From: a virus
Virus record (IMG/VR): IMGVR_UViG_3300043548_000624
Span: 1-38,603 of that record
Strand: one strand, 5' to 3'
DNA: 38,603 bases
Below the pieces are notes generated by a model. It saw only the letters and a program-made list of their open reading frames with translations. It was not told where the DNA came from and made no database searches. Shown in pieces: positions 31,756 to 38,410 of this stretch; the first letter of the stretch is position 1, and each line of letters begins with the position of its first letter. The position numbers and the translations under genes are program-made.

Positions 31756-31855
31756 TTCAGGACAAGGTAGGTCTAACTTGGGACACAGTCAATTTCGCTT
31801 TTACACAATATATTTTTTGGTAATACCTTATACAATTTCATACACGAATTCGAGC

Positions 31856-31928
31856 CCCGTAGGCTCCGTTCTTTTTTGTCCTAATTTTTCGGGGACAAAT
31901 TTCTGGTTCTCCTACGCAAGCCTACGGG
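31856..31928. repeat. 10-bp inverted repeat around a dyad (possible attP or terminator element)
   Basis: CCCGTAGGCT at 31856-31865 pairs with AGCCTACGGG at 31919-31928, with 53 bases between, followed by TTTTTT. Just before the left arm, TTCGAGCCCCGTAGGCTCC resembles the T-loop and acceptor end of a tRNA, a common integrase core. Whether it is the attachment site or a terminator is unresolved. Confidence 0.4.
31875..31899. promoter_or_regulatory. Operator-like dyad 1 (TTTGTCC/GGACAAA)
   Basis: TTTGTCC (31875-31881) and GGACAAA (31893-31899) flank TAATTTTTCGG. The same arms and AATTTTT spacer occur at 31984-32006, so both are likely sites for one regulator. Confidence 0.55.
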
Positions 31929-31936
31929 TTTTTTCG

Positions 31937-31976
31937 TTGCGGTGTATTATTCTTTGTATAGGTTATTACACCGCAA
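31937..31976. promoter_or_regulatory. Dyad with the TAATAACC motif in both directions
   Basis: TTGCGGTGTA (31937-31946) pairs with TACACCGCAA (31967-31976), a perfect 10-base dyad. Its right half reads GTGTAATAACC on the minus strand, its left half GTGTATTATTC on the plus strand. It may drive or block transcription toward terL and integrase at once. Confidence 0.5.
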
Positions 31977-31983
31977 AACACAC

Positions 31984-32006
31984 TTTGTCCCAATTTTTGG
32001 GACAAA
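31984..32006. promoter_or_regulatory. Operator-like dyad 2 next to integrase start
   Basis: TTTGTCCC (31984-31991) and GGGACAAA (31999-32006) are perfect arms around AATTTTT. It lies 15 bases before the integrase ATG, overlapping the likely leader and the -35 region of the leftward promoter, so binding should repress both. Confidence 0.6.
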
Positions 32007-32021
32007 ACCAGAAAGGAAAAA

Positions 32022-33227
32022 ATGAAAACCCAAATTGAAAACATCGACGAAAAAAACTCGGTCATGCGCTGCGGACACGCCGTAGTGAGAATCTCAAAAC
32101 TGCTTCGCAACGGATACACAACGCACCGCCTAAAATGGAAAGTAGGCAAGAAGACCTACAACAAATCCTACAACAAAGAAGCCGCGGCTATGATAGAGGC
32201 GGAGCGAATCGTGAAACATCTCGCGACTAGCGACGGAGCAGCCACGATGCTCTGCGGGGAAGACATCGTTTATTTCAACGAGTGCCGCCAACGCCTCGGC
32301 AAAATCCCGCTCCATGTCGCGGTCGAGTTCTACTTGAAATTCCACGAATACACTTCGGCGAATCCCAAAAGTTTTTCCGAGGTCTATGATGCGTTCTACG
32401 CCCGCGCCGAGGAGCGAGGACTTTCGCAGCGTTACTACCAGACGCTACGCCACCACCGGAATGTATGGGAGCCGGAGTTCGGCAAGCGGCACATCGACAC
32501 GATTGCGCCCGAAGAATACCTGGCCTTCCTGAGAGCCTCAAAATACAACGCGAGGTCGAAGCACAATTTGTTCGGGACGCTCTTGGCGATGCTTCGGTTC
32601 GCAAGAAAACAGCGGTTTGTTTCCGAGGACAAAGTCAATATCGACTGCGACCTTCCCGCTCTGCGCGACGAGACGCCGGTGTTCTACACCCCACCGGAGC
32701 TTTGCCGCCTCTTCATCGCGACTGACAGAAAATATCTGCCATATGTGGCGCTGATGGCGTTCGGAGGAACAAGACGCTCCGAAGCCTCGAACAAAAAACT
32801 CACGATGGCTGATGTCTTGTTCGACGAAAAAATGATCCGCCTCGGCCCTGAAATCACAAAAACCCGCACTGGGCGGACTCTGGACATCCCCGAGTGCCTC
32901 AAGCAATGGCTGAAAGAGTTCGGGCCGCAGGCAGGGCCTATCGTCCCGACACACAAAATCGAGAGTCTCGATGAAGCTCGATTGAAAGCCTGCGGGGTGG
33001 AGACCAAACAAAACGCACTGCGGCACTCGTTCTGCTCATACCACCTGGCTCTGCACCGGAACGCCGCGATGACAGCGGAAATTGCGGGGAACTCTCCCGC
33101 CATGCTCAATAAACACTACAAAGCCCTCGTCTCAAAAGTCAGCGCAGAAGGTTGGTTTTCAATAACCCCCGAACGGGTTCGGAGGTATGCGAGGGAAAAT
33201 AAACTTGACGGGTTATTAACTTGGTGA
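32022..33227 (+). CDS. int: Tyrosine site-specific integrase, 401 aa
   Basis: The C-terminal catalytic domain has box I Arg in FGGTRRSEASN (about residue 250), a Lys in TKTRTGRTLDIP (about 283), ALRHSFCSYHLA with the Arg-His pair (about 332), and the nucleophile Tyr in NKHYKALV (about 365). Two usual His positions, the first His of HxxR and the one in GHS, are Asn here (QNALRH, GNSP). Residues 110-200 form a SAM-like core-binding domain (FSEVYDAFYARAEERGLSQR), and the first 60 residues are basic and could bind arm sites. A GAAAGGA Shine-Dalgarno at 32011-32017 supports the start. A prophage lifestyle follows, unless the gene is inactive. Confidence 0.85.
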   Translation: MKTQIENIDEKNSVMRCGHAVVRISKLLRNGYTTHRLKWKVGKKTYNKSYNKEAAAMIEAERIVKHLATSDGAATMLCGEDIVYFNECRQRLGKIPLHVAVEFYLKFHEYTSANPKSFSEVYDAFYARAEERGLSQRYYQTLRHHRNVWEPEFGKRHIDTIAPEEYLAFLRASKYNARSKHNLFGTLLAMLRFARKQRFVSEDKVNIDCDLPALRDETPVFYTPPELCRLFIATDRKYLPYVALMAFGGTRRSEASNKKLTMADVLFDEKMIRLGPEITKTRTGRTLDIPECLKQWLKEFGPQAGPIVPTHKIESLDEARLKACGVETKQNALRHSFCSYHLALHRNAAMTAEIAGNSPAMLNKHYKALVSKVSAEGWFSITPERVRRYARENKLDGLLTW

Positions 33228-33234
33228 ACATTTT

Positions 33235-33260
33235 TCGGGTTGCGTTGTCTAACAACCCGA
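33235..33260. promoter_or_regulatory. Dyad between integrase and RHH gene (TCGGGTTG/CAACCCGA)
   Basis: Eight-base perfect arms lie with a 10-base spacer, 26 bases before the RHH gene start. GGGTTGCG is also in the dyad at 38369-38398. There is no T-run on either side in the right place for a terminator, so an operator is more likely. Confidence 0.45.
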
Positions 33261-33285
33261 CAGCGAAAACAACGAAAGGAACAAT

Positions 33286-33576
33286 ATGCCTAACCAACTA
33301 AAAGAAGGAACAAGTCGCGTCTCGTATGTTGAAAGCAACGAGGTCCACTACGCCTTAAAAATTATGGCCGCATATAAAAGCGTTTCAATTAGCGCCTTAA
33401 TGCGTCAAGCAACCGAACAATACCTAGAAAAAGAAGACCCGAGTGGGGTCTTCCTTGAGCAAGCCAAAAAATCCCTCACCATGCAAAGCGATTCGCCAAG
33501 AGAACGCGCTAAAGACGGGATGGACCCGAAGATCATCGAGCTTGCCAAGGTTCTTCACAAAAAGCTCTCGAAGTAA
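33286..33576 (+). CDS. Ribbon-helix-helix-type regulator, 96 aa
   Basis: Residues 10-50 (RVSYVESNEVHYALKIMAAY, then SVSISALMRQATEQYL) fit a CopG/Arc-like strand, helix, turn and helix that dimerises and binds DNA with the strand. The C-terminus is basic (AKVLHKKLSK). An AAGGA element lies 5 bases upstream of the start. It could be the lysogeny regulator binding the dyads on either side of the integrase. No CI-like repressor was found in the window. Confidence 0.55.
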   Translation: MPNQLKEGTSRVSYVESNEVHYALKIMAAYKSVSISALMRQATEQYLEKEDPSGVFLEQAKKSLTMQSDSPRERAKDGMDPKIIELAKVLHKKLSK

Positions 33577-33673
33577 AAACAAGCGTTCCCCTCAGAACTT
33601 CACTCCATTTCAACACTTTCTCCCCAGGGCGTGTAATAACCAAACCATCAAAATAAAAATAATATAACCGTAT
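33577..33673 (+). promoter_or_regulatory. Promoter-motif region before small RHH genes
   Basis: GTGTAATAACCAAACC (33631-33646) lies 33 bases before ATG 33674, a plus-strand copy of the intergenic motif. The -35 position is weak. The remaining bases hold the end of the previous unit with no clear terminator. Confidence 0.4.
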
Positions 33674-33850
33674 ATGATATTAACCCTGACAATCGACAAT
33701 GAATTGGCCGAAACCCTAAAGGAGCTTTCTGCTAAATCGGGAACTTCCGTTGATGTTCTCAGCCTAGAGTTTTTGAAAGACTCCGCTGAGTGCGCTTTGG
33801 ACGACCCTGAGTTGATTGGGTTGCCGCATGATGAACCCTCGAAATCCTAA
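33674..33850 (+). CDS. Small RHH/antitoxin-like protein, 58 aa
   Basis: ATG 33674 gives MILTLTIDNELAETLKELSA, then KSGTSVDVLSLEFLKDSAEC, and the protein ends DEPSKS. The strand-helix-helix spacing is that of ribbon-helix-helix proteins and short antitoxins. No toxin gene is obvious next to it. It starts in an A/T-rich leader without a Shine-Dalgarno. The next small gene begins inside its end (ATG 33828). Confidence 0.45.
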   Translation: MILTLTIDNELAETLKELSAKSGTSVDVLSLEFLKDSAECALDDPELIGLPHDEPSKS

Positions 33851-33992
33851 ACAGATTCGATCTTTTCCATCAGCGCCAGACATCGAAAAGGGTCTGGAGC
33901 TTGAACAAAAACGAATGAAAAAAACCGCGTCGTGGATCATCCGAAGGGCTCTCAGGCTCTATTTGAGGAGGTATCGCTATTTAAGATTATGA
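33828..33992 (+). CDS. Small basic RHH-like protein, 54 aa
   Basis: The first ATG at 33828 is followed directly by a second. The translation has IRSFPSAPDIEKGLELEQKR and TASWIIRRALRLYLRRYRYL: a strand followed by two amphipathic helices with many Arg, as in DNA-binding RHH proteins. The stop TGA overlaps the ATG of the next gene (33989-33992), which supports it as real. It overlaps the 3' end of the previous small gene. Confidence 0.4.
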   Translation: MMNPRNPKQIRSFPSAPDIEKGLELEQKRMKKTASWIIRRALRLYLRRYRYLRL

Positions 33993-34282
33993 TTCTGGAA
34001 TGCGACTACTTCAAAGCAGAGCAGGGACCAGGGGGTAAAATCCGTTTGGAAATTGTCGGGGCAAAGCCCGCCGAAGTTCCTGCGGAAACGAGCTACGAAG
34101 CGGATCGGGCTCTGGAAAGACTTTCAGAGCTTTTAGGTCGTCCAGTAAGTCGGGGAAACCTGGCTTACTGGCGTCAAGCTATGAACCTCCCATACAAAAA
34201 ACTGGGCCTCAAAAAATTCGTCTATCGCGAAGCTGACTTGGTGCGCTGGTGCAAAGGGCGAACTTCACTTTTTAATATATGA
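33989..34282 (+). CDS. Excisionase-like winged-helix protein, 97 aa
   Basis: I prefer ATG 33989 (MILECDYFKAEQGPGGKIRL); its ATG overlaps the stop before it. The C-terminal 40 residues (RPVSRGNLAYWRQAMNLPYK, FVYREADLVRWCKGR) look like a winged-helix DNA-binding domain of the excisionase/MerR type. A recombination directionality factor downstream of an integrase is common, so it may drive excision. The N-terminal 55 residues have no recognised domain. It overlaps the next gene by 4 bases. Confidence 0.45.
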   Translation: MILECDYFKAEQGPGGKIRLEIVGAKPAEVPAETSYEADRALERLSELLGRPVSRGNLAYWRQAMNLPYKKLGLKKFVYREADLVRWCKGRTSLFNI

Positions 34283-34626
34283 GCAAGCGAATCAATTCAC
34301 GCGCCAAGGGCGCACGGGGCGAGCGCGAGCTTGCCGGATTTCTCACCGATCAGGGGTTCCCCGCGAAGCGTGGGGTCCAGTTCTCGCAAGGGCGCTTCGG
34401 TCTGACCGAAAGCGATGTCGTGTGCGACTCTCTACCGCTGCACATCGAGTGCAAAAGGGTGGAGGCGGGGAACCCTTATGTCTGGCTTGAGCAGGCGCAG
34501 CGCGACGCCAAGCCAGGGAAAATCCCTGTCGTATTTCACAAGCGGAACGACCACGAATGGATCGTGGTTCTCTCCGCCGAAAAATTTATCGAAATCCTCC
34601 GCGAGTCTTCTTTGGTGAATGAGTAA
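34279..34626 (+). CDS. Holliday-junction-resolvase-like PDDEXK nuclease, 115 aa
   Basis: The sequence GARGERELAGFLTDQGF, then ESDVVCDSLPLHIECKRVEA, has the fold pattern of phage Holliday junction resolvases: GxRxE at the start, an Asp (SDV) and an ExK (ECK) active site after about 40 residues. The N-terminus is basic. It would cut branched DNA during replication or before packaging. It overlaps the previous gene by 4 bases and the next by 8, placing it in an early operon. Confidence 0.7.
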   Translation: MSKRINSRAKGARGERELAGFLTDQGFPAKRGVQFSQGRFGLTESDVVCDSLPLHIECKRVEAGNPYVWLEQAQRDAKPGKIPVVFHKRNDHEWIVVLSAEKFIEILRESSLVNE

Positions 34627-34915
34627 TAACCACACAACCTCGATTCTTCAAACCGCCATTGAAGTGACGACCGGCGATCGTCGCCGCGATTACGACAAAG
34701 CGACGCCCAACCACGAGCGAATCGCGGCCCACTGGAATGCCTATATTCAGGCCCGAAAAGACCCGAATGCCCAGCTTTCGCCGTTGGATGTGGCTCACCT
34801 GATGATTCTCCTCAAAATCGCACGGGCTGTTTACACGCCAACTCGCGATTCCTATGTGGACATTGCGGGCTATGCCCGCTGTGCCGCCCAGATTGCAGGC
34901 TTCGAGGAGGAATGA
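34619..34915 (+). CDS. DUF6378-like phage protein, 98 aa
   Basis: VTTGDRRRDYDKATPNHERI, then HLMILLKIARAVYTPTRDSY and VDIAGYARC match a common phage family of unknown function (DUF6378) with GDR..DY...N..RIA..W and LKIAR...DS.VDIAGYA. The start ATG is embedded in a GAGTAATAACCACACAACC motif copy (34621-34640), so the promoter may lie over the coding start or the real start may be slightly downstream. It is coupled to the next gene by a 4-base overlap. Confidence 0.65.
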   Translation: MSNNHTTSILQTAIEVTTGDRRRDYDKATPNHERIAAHWNAYIQARKDPNAQLSPLDVAHLMILLKIARAVYTPTRDSYVDIAGYARCAAQIAGFEEE

Positions 34916-37290
34916 AGTTTTCCCTCTACCCATTCCAGCAAGACGCGGTGGAGAAAAACCTCGCGAGTCTCGACGCCAACGGAGCCTCGCTGGAGGCGAC
35001 CGGCTGCGGGGGCGGCAAGACAATCATCGCCTGCGAAACAGCCCGTCGCTACGGTCTCCCCGTAGGGGTCGTCTGCCCCAAGAGCGTTAAAGCCAAGTGG
35101 CAAGCTACTCTGGAGGCGTTCGGCATCGAGCCGGTGTTTGTCGAAAACCCTGAAAAGCTCCGTGCGGGAAACACCCCATGGGTCAAAAAGTCAGGCAAAG
35201 ATTTTAAGTGGACTCCTGAAACGCTCCTCCTGGTCGTGGACGAAGTTCATGTTTTCGCAGGCTACAAAAGCACGAACAGCAAGATGCTCGAAGCCGCTCC
35301 CTACCGCGTGCTGATGCTCTCGGCAACCGCAGCGGAGAGCCCGCTTCGCATGAAAGCGATCGGGGCGAAGCTCGGCTTGTTTCACCCTAGGGCGTTCTGG
35401 GGCTGGGTGCGAAAGATGGGGGCTGAGAACGGGCGCTGGGGCGGTCTAGAATGGGACCCGAAGACTCCCGAGAACAAGCTCCGCATGGAGCATCTGCACC
35501 ATTCCATTTTTACGAGTCGCGGCAACCGCACCTTGGATGCCGTGCTGTCTGACCAACTCCCCGAACTCCGGCTCTGCGATGAGCCGATCCATCTTTCGAG
35601 CGAGGACCGCGACGAAATCCTCAAACTCTACTCGGAGATGATCGACATTGAAGACCCCGCTGCGGTGAAGAACCTCCGGCAACGCCAAGCGATCGAACTC
35701 ATCAAAGTCCCCTACCTCGTGGAGCGAGCGAAAGAGATCGTCGAAGAAGGCGGGAGCGTTGTGTTGTTTCTCAATTTCCACGAGTCGATCGACAAAGCCG
35801 CCGCATTGCTGGGGGAGATGAGCGAGACGATTGACGGGAGGGTGTCGCAGGAATTGCGACAGGCAAGCCGCGATAGATTTCAGGCCAATGTGCTGCGCTG
35901 TCTCGTTGTTCAAATCGGTGCCGGAGGTCAATCCATCGACCTCCACGACACGCACGGTAACGCGCCACGCACGGCCCTTCTTTGCCCGCAATTTTCAGGC
36001 ACCGCGGAGGAACAAGCGATCGGGAGAGTGCGGCGGGTCGGGGCGAAAAACCGCGCTCTGGCGCTGCGCCTTTACGCGCCAGGAACAGTCGAGCAGGCCG
36101 CTCTGCACCTCACACGCCACAAGCGCGAGAATCAGCAAATTTTGAACGAAGGAATTATGACAAAGGAAACCAACCGCGACATAGCAGAGGTGTCGATCGC
36201 GGCGGCACCAACAGAAAAAGAACACGCGGAGCATTCTCCGTCGTCACTCAAAGAAAAAGCGAAATGCCCAGGCTTTCGCAACGACAACACGCGAGACACC
36301 ACCGCTGCTGACCGCGGCACCCTAGGGCACCTCGCGATCGAAAAAGAGAACCTCGATGTCATCCCCGCCGATGACGAGTTCCTTCGCAAATGCGCGGGGC
36401 TCTGCCTGCAATACCTCCGGCAGCTTCGCGAGAAGTGCGGAGCAGGGCTGGAGGAAATTCGGGAACGGCGCTACATCGTGCTCGATCAGTTCGGGCACAT
36501 CGACCACATCATGCTTCACGGTGACACCGCCGAATTGGTTGATTACAAGTTCGCATGGGGGAAATATGAAGCGGATTCGCCTCAATTTTGGGCTTACAGC
36601 GTCGGAATTTGGGATGCACACCCCAACATAAACAAAATAACTGTTCATGTGTTGCTCCCCTTCCAGGGCATCATTGATGTCGTGGAGTGGACTCGCGATG
36701 CGGATTACGACCGGCTTGTCGCTGCGGTCACTGCCATCGTCGCCGCCGCCAAACGAAACGACCCCGCAAGCTACCAGACAGGCGGTCACTGCGCTTGGTG
36801 TAATAACCGCGCACAGTGCCACAAGCTCAACAGCCTCGCGCTCACGATCGCCAGCAAGTATCAGCCGGAAGAACTCGCGCTACCACCTGAATACGACCCT
36901 GCGGTCATCACCGATCCCGAGAAAATGGCACTCGCCAAAAAGCTCGCTCCCATCCTCAAAGGCTGGGCTGAGAAAGTGGATGCGCGGGCCTTGGAGCTTC
37001 GCCTCTCGGGCGTGGAAATTCCAGGGTGGGAACTCGCCGAACGGAGCAGCGCGTTTGAGATCACCGATCCGCAAGCCGCTTGGGAAGTCGTGAAAGAAAA
37101 AATCACGCCGGAGGCTTTTGCGGCCTGCGCCAAACTAAAAATCGGCGAGTTGGAAAAAGCCTACTCCCGCACCGCGGAGCGTGGGCAAATGGCTAAAGCC
37201 AAAGCGGCTCTACGCGACAAGCTGATCGACGCCAACGCAGCGAAAGTCGAGGGCACGATCTCGTTCTTAAAAAAATCAAAAAACTTTTGA
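34912..37290 (+). CDS. SF2 helicase fused to Cas4/RecB-like nuclease, 792 aa
   Basis: Residues 1-410 are an SF2 helicase: TGCGGGKTII (Walker A), VVDEVHVF (DEVH box), MLSATAAES (motif III) and EEQAIGRVRRVG (motif VI). Residues 416-792 begin MTKETNRDIAEVS and carry a PDDEXK nuclease core: HSPSSLKEKAKCPGF, FGHIDHIML, TAELVDYKFAWGKYEAD and QFWAYSVGIW, with CAWCNNRAQC, a Cys cluster like that of Fe-S RecB/Cas4 nucleases. An ATG at 36157 with GAAGGA five to six bases before it is in frame and could make the nuclease alone. Related phages usually encode these as separate genes. The next gene is a putative single-strand-binding protein. Confidence 0.75.
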   Translation: MKFSLYPFQQDAVEKNLASLDANGASLEATGCGGGKTIIACETARRYGLPVGVVCPKSVKAKWQATLEAFGIEPVFVENPEKLRAGNTPWVKKSGKDFKWTPETLLLVVDEVHVFAGYKSTNSKMLEAAPYRVLMLSATAAESPLRMKAIGAKLGLFHPRAFWGWVRKMGAENGRWGGLEWDPKTPENKLRMEHLHHSIFTSRGNRTLDAVLSDQLPELRLCDEPIHLSSEDRDEILKLYSEMIDIEDPAAVKNLRQRQAIELIKVPYLVERAKEIVEEGGSVVLFLNFHESIDKAAALLGEMSETIDGRVSQELRQASRDRFQANVLRCLVVQIGAGGQSIDLHDTHGNAPRTALLCPQFSGTAEEQAIGRVRRVGAKNRALALRLYAPGTVEQAALHLTRHKRENQQILNEGIMTKETNRDIAEVSIAAAPTEKEHAEHSPSSLKEKAKCPGFRNDNTRDTTAADRGTLGHLAIEKENLDVIPADDEFLRKCAGLCLQYLRQLREKCGAGLEEIRERRYIVLDQFGHIDHIMLHGDTAELVDYKFAWGKYEADSPQFWAYSVGIWDAHPNINKITVHVLLPFQGIIDVVEWTRDADYDRLVAAVTAIVAAAKRNDPASYQTGGHCAWCNNRAQCHKLNSLALTIASKYQPEELALPPEYDPAVITDPEKMALAKKLAPILKGWAEKVDARALELRLSGVEIPGWELAERSSAFEITDPQAAWEVVKEKITPEAFAACAKLKIGELEKAYSRTAERGQMAKAKAALRDKLIDANAAKVEGTISFLKKSKNF
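36157..37290 (+). other. Internal in-frame start for the nuclease domain
   Basis: The sequence CGAAGGAATTATGACA (36148-36163) gives a Shine-Dalgarno (GAAGG) upstream of an ATG in the frame of the fusion. The encoded part (377 aa) begins exactly where nuclease homology starts, so it may be a relic of a gene boundary or a second product. Confidence 0.5.
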
Positions 37291-37292
37291 AC

Positions 37293-37303
37293 GAGTAATA
37301 ACC
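37293..37303 (+). promoter_or_regulatory. GAGTAATAACC motif before ssDNA-binding candidate
   Basis: The motif copy begins inside the stop codon region of the fusion gene and is 56 bases before ATG 37359. The tail here is TCATAAGG, a weaker match. No clear -35. Confidence 0.35.
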
Positions 37304-37358
37304 TCATAAGGTCTAACCCCCACCCCAGAGCAAAAACCAAAACCGAAAAATACCAAAA

Positions 37359-38123
37359 ATGGCAACAATAACATTCGACGAAACCACCACGACAACCGAG
37401 TCCAAACAACTCGCGACCACGAAACCCGAGAGCAACGCCCTCGCCAACATCACAACCACCACCGCGCTCGCGGAGAAGGGACTGGTCGGCGACTGGAGTG
37501 CCTCAGACACACGCCTCCCGCGCATCAACCTTGTCAATAAAACGGGTGTCCTCGCTGACCAGTTCAGCCCTGGCACTTGGGTTCTCGACAAGCAACACGC
37601 GATTTCCAAAATCGACCCTACTGACAAGAAGAAGGGCGTTCCCATGCGCGTCATCGCGCTTCAAATGATGAAGCAGTATCAAGAGAATATCCCATACGAC
37701 GACCGCGAGCAGAACCCCGCGAGGCTCTTTAACAGCGCCTCCGAGGTGCGCGAAGCCGGTGGTCAAGTCCACTGGACCCGCGGTGCCGGATTCTTCTCCG
37801 AGATCGCCACGGTTGAGTTCTTGATTCAAGCGATGGATGACATCAGCGATGACGCCGAACCGTTGTTCTACAACATCGCTTCGGATGGCACCCGCTACAC
37901 CCGCGCCGTGGCGACCTTCGCTTCGACCGCTTACAGCGGCGTGGCTGTGCCGATCGCAACCAGCCTCCGCACCCACCTTGCCGCTACCGGCTTGAAGGGC
38001 GGGCAGTGGGACTTGGGCAGCGTCATTATGACAAAAGCCGACAAGTCGTGGTGGACGCCGACCATTCGTTCGGCTGGCCTTGTCACCGAGGCTCAAAAGG
38101 AACTCATCTCAACCCTCGCTTGA
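37359..38123 (+). CDS. Unknown early protein, 254 aa (possible ssDNA-binding or recombination partner)
   Basis: The N-terminus is Thr-rich (TTTTTESKQLATTKPESNAL). The conserved-looking part starts RLPRINLVNKTGVLADQFSP, then GTWVLDKQH, and has a beta-rich character to the end (AVPIATSLRTHLAATGLKGG). Its position directly after a helicase-nuclease, the usual place of a DUF2815-like or similar single-strand DNA-binding protein, suggests such a role, but I do not recognise the family. The leader is A-rich, with no Shine-Dalgarno. Confidence 0.45.
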   Translation: MATITFDETTTTTESKQLATTKPESNALANITTTTALAEKGLVGDWSASDTRLPRINLVNKTGVLADQFSPGTWVLDKQHAISKIDPTDKKKGVPMRVIALQMMKQYQENIPYDDREQNPARLFNSASEVREAGGQVHWTRGAGFFSEIATVEFLIQAMDDISDDAEPLFYNIASDGTRYTRAVATFASTAYSGVAVPIATSLRTHLAATGLKGGQWDLGSVIMTKADKSWWTPTIRSAGLVTEAQKELISTLA

Positions 38124-38124
38124 T

Positions 38125-38361
38125 ATGAACCAGCCTCAAACCTCGCTTTACATGATTGACGAACCCTCGCGTGAGATGGACCCAGTCATCGAAGACTTTA
38201 ACTGGCTCCGCGCAAATGTTCAGTTTGACGGAGTTGACGGAGACTTGGCCCCAGCAATCCTCGCTTTGGCCGCGTCTATCGGAAGGGCTGCGCCGTTCTC
38301 TGAAGAGAACGCGGGAAACTTCGGGCACGAGCTTGGCCGTGCATTAACTCACAAGGAGTAA
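38125..38361 (+). CDS. Small acidic protein, 78 aa, unknown
   Basis: ATG 38125 (MNQPQTSLYMIDEPSREM) lies one base after the previous stop. It is acidic with an Ala-rich helical middle (DLAPAILALAASIGRAAPFS). An ACAAGGAGT Shine-Dalgarno-like element is at its own end, not its start. No motif is recognised. Confidence 0.55.
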   Translation: MNQPQTSLYMIDEPSREMDPVIEDFNWLRANVQFDGVDGDLAPAILALAASIGRAAPFSEENAGNFGHELGRALTHKE

Positions 38362-38368
38362 ACAAAAA

Positions 38369-38398
38369 GGGTTGCGGGGTGTATTAACCTCGCAACCC
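38369..38398 (+). promoter_or_regulatory. Dyad containing GTGTATTAACC before DNA polymerase
   Basis: GGGTTGCG (38369-38376) and CGCAACCC (38391-38398) are perfect arms around a GTGTATTAACC motif copy (38379-38389). ATG 38411 follows 12 bases later with no Shine-Dalgarno. This could be a regulated promoter for replication genes. Confidence 0.5.
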
Positions 38399-38410
38399 GA
38401 ACACTTCTGA

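Larger units (their letters stand above)
31756..32021. promoter_or_regulatory. Divergent control region between terL and integrase
   Basis: This 266-bp, AT-rich region holds no gene. It contains two TTTGTCC...GGACAAA dyads, a TTGCGGTGTA/TACACCGCAA dyad that includes the promoter motif in both orientations, a long-spaced CCCGTAGGCT/AGCCTACGGG inverted repeat and a tRNA T-arm-like sequence. An AT-rich stretch at 31800-31850 separates these from terL. Confidence 0.6.

Noticed and set aside
31846-31880. Partial tRNA gene
   Set aside because: Only a T-arm-like sequence is present; no anticodon arm or D-arm could be found upstream. Kept only as attP candidate.
36799-36809. GTGTAATAACC copy as a promoter
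   Set aside because: It lies inside the nuclease coding frame (Cys-Asn-Asn in the Cys cluster), with no start codon close by; probably chance or coding.
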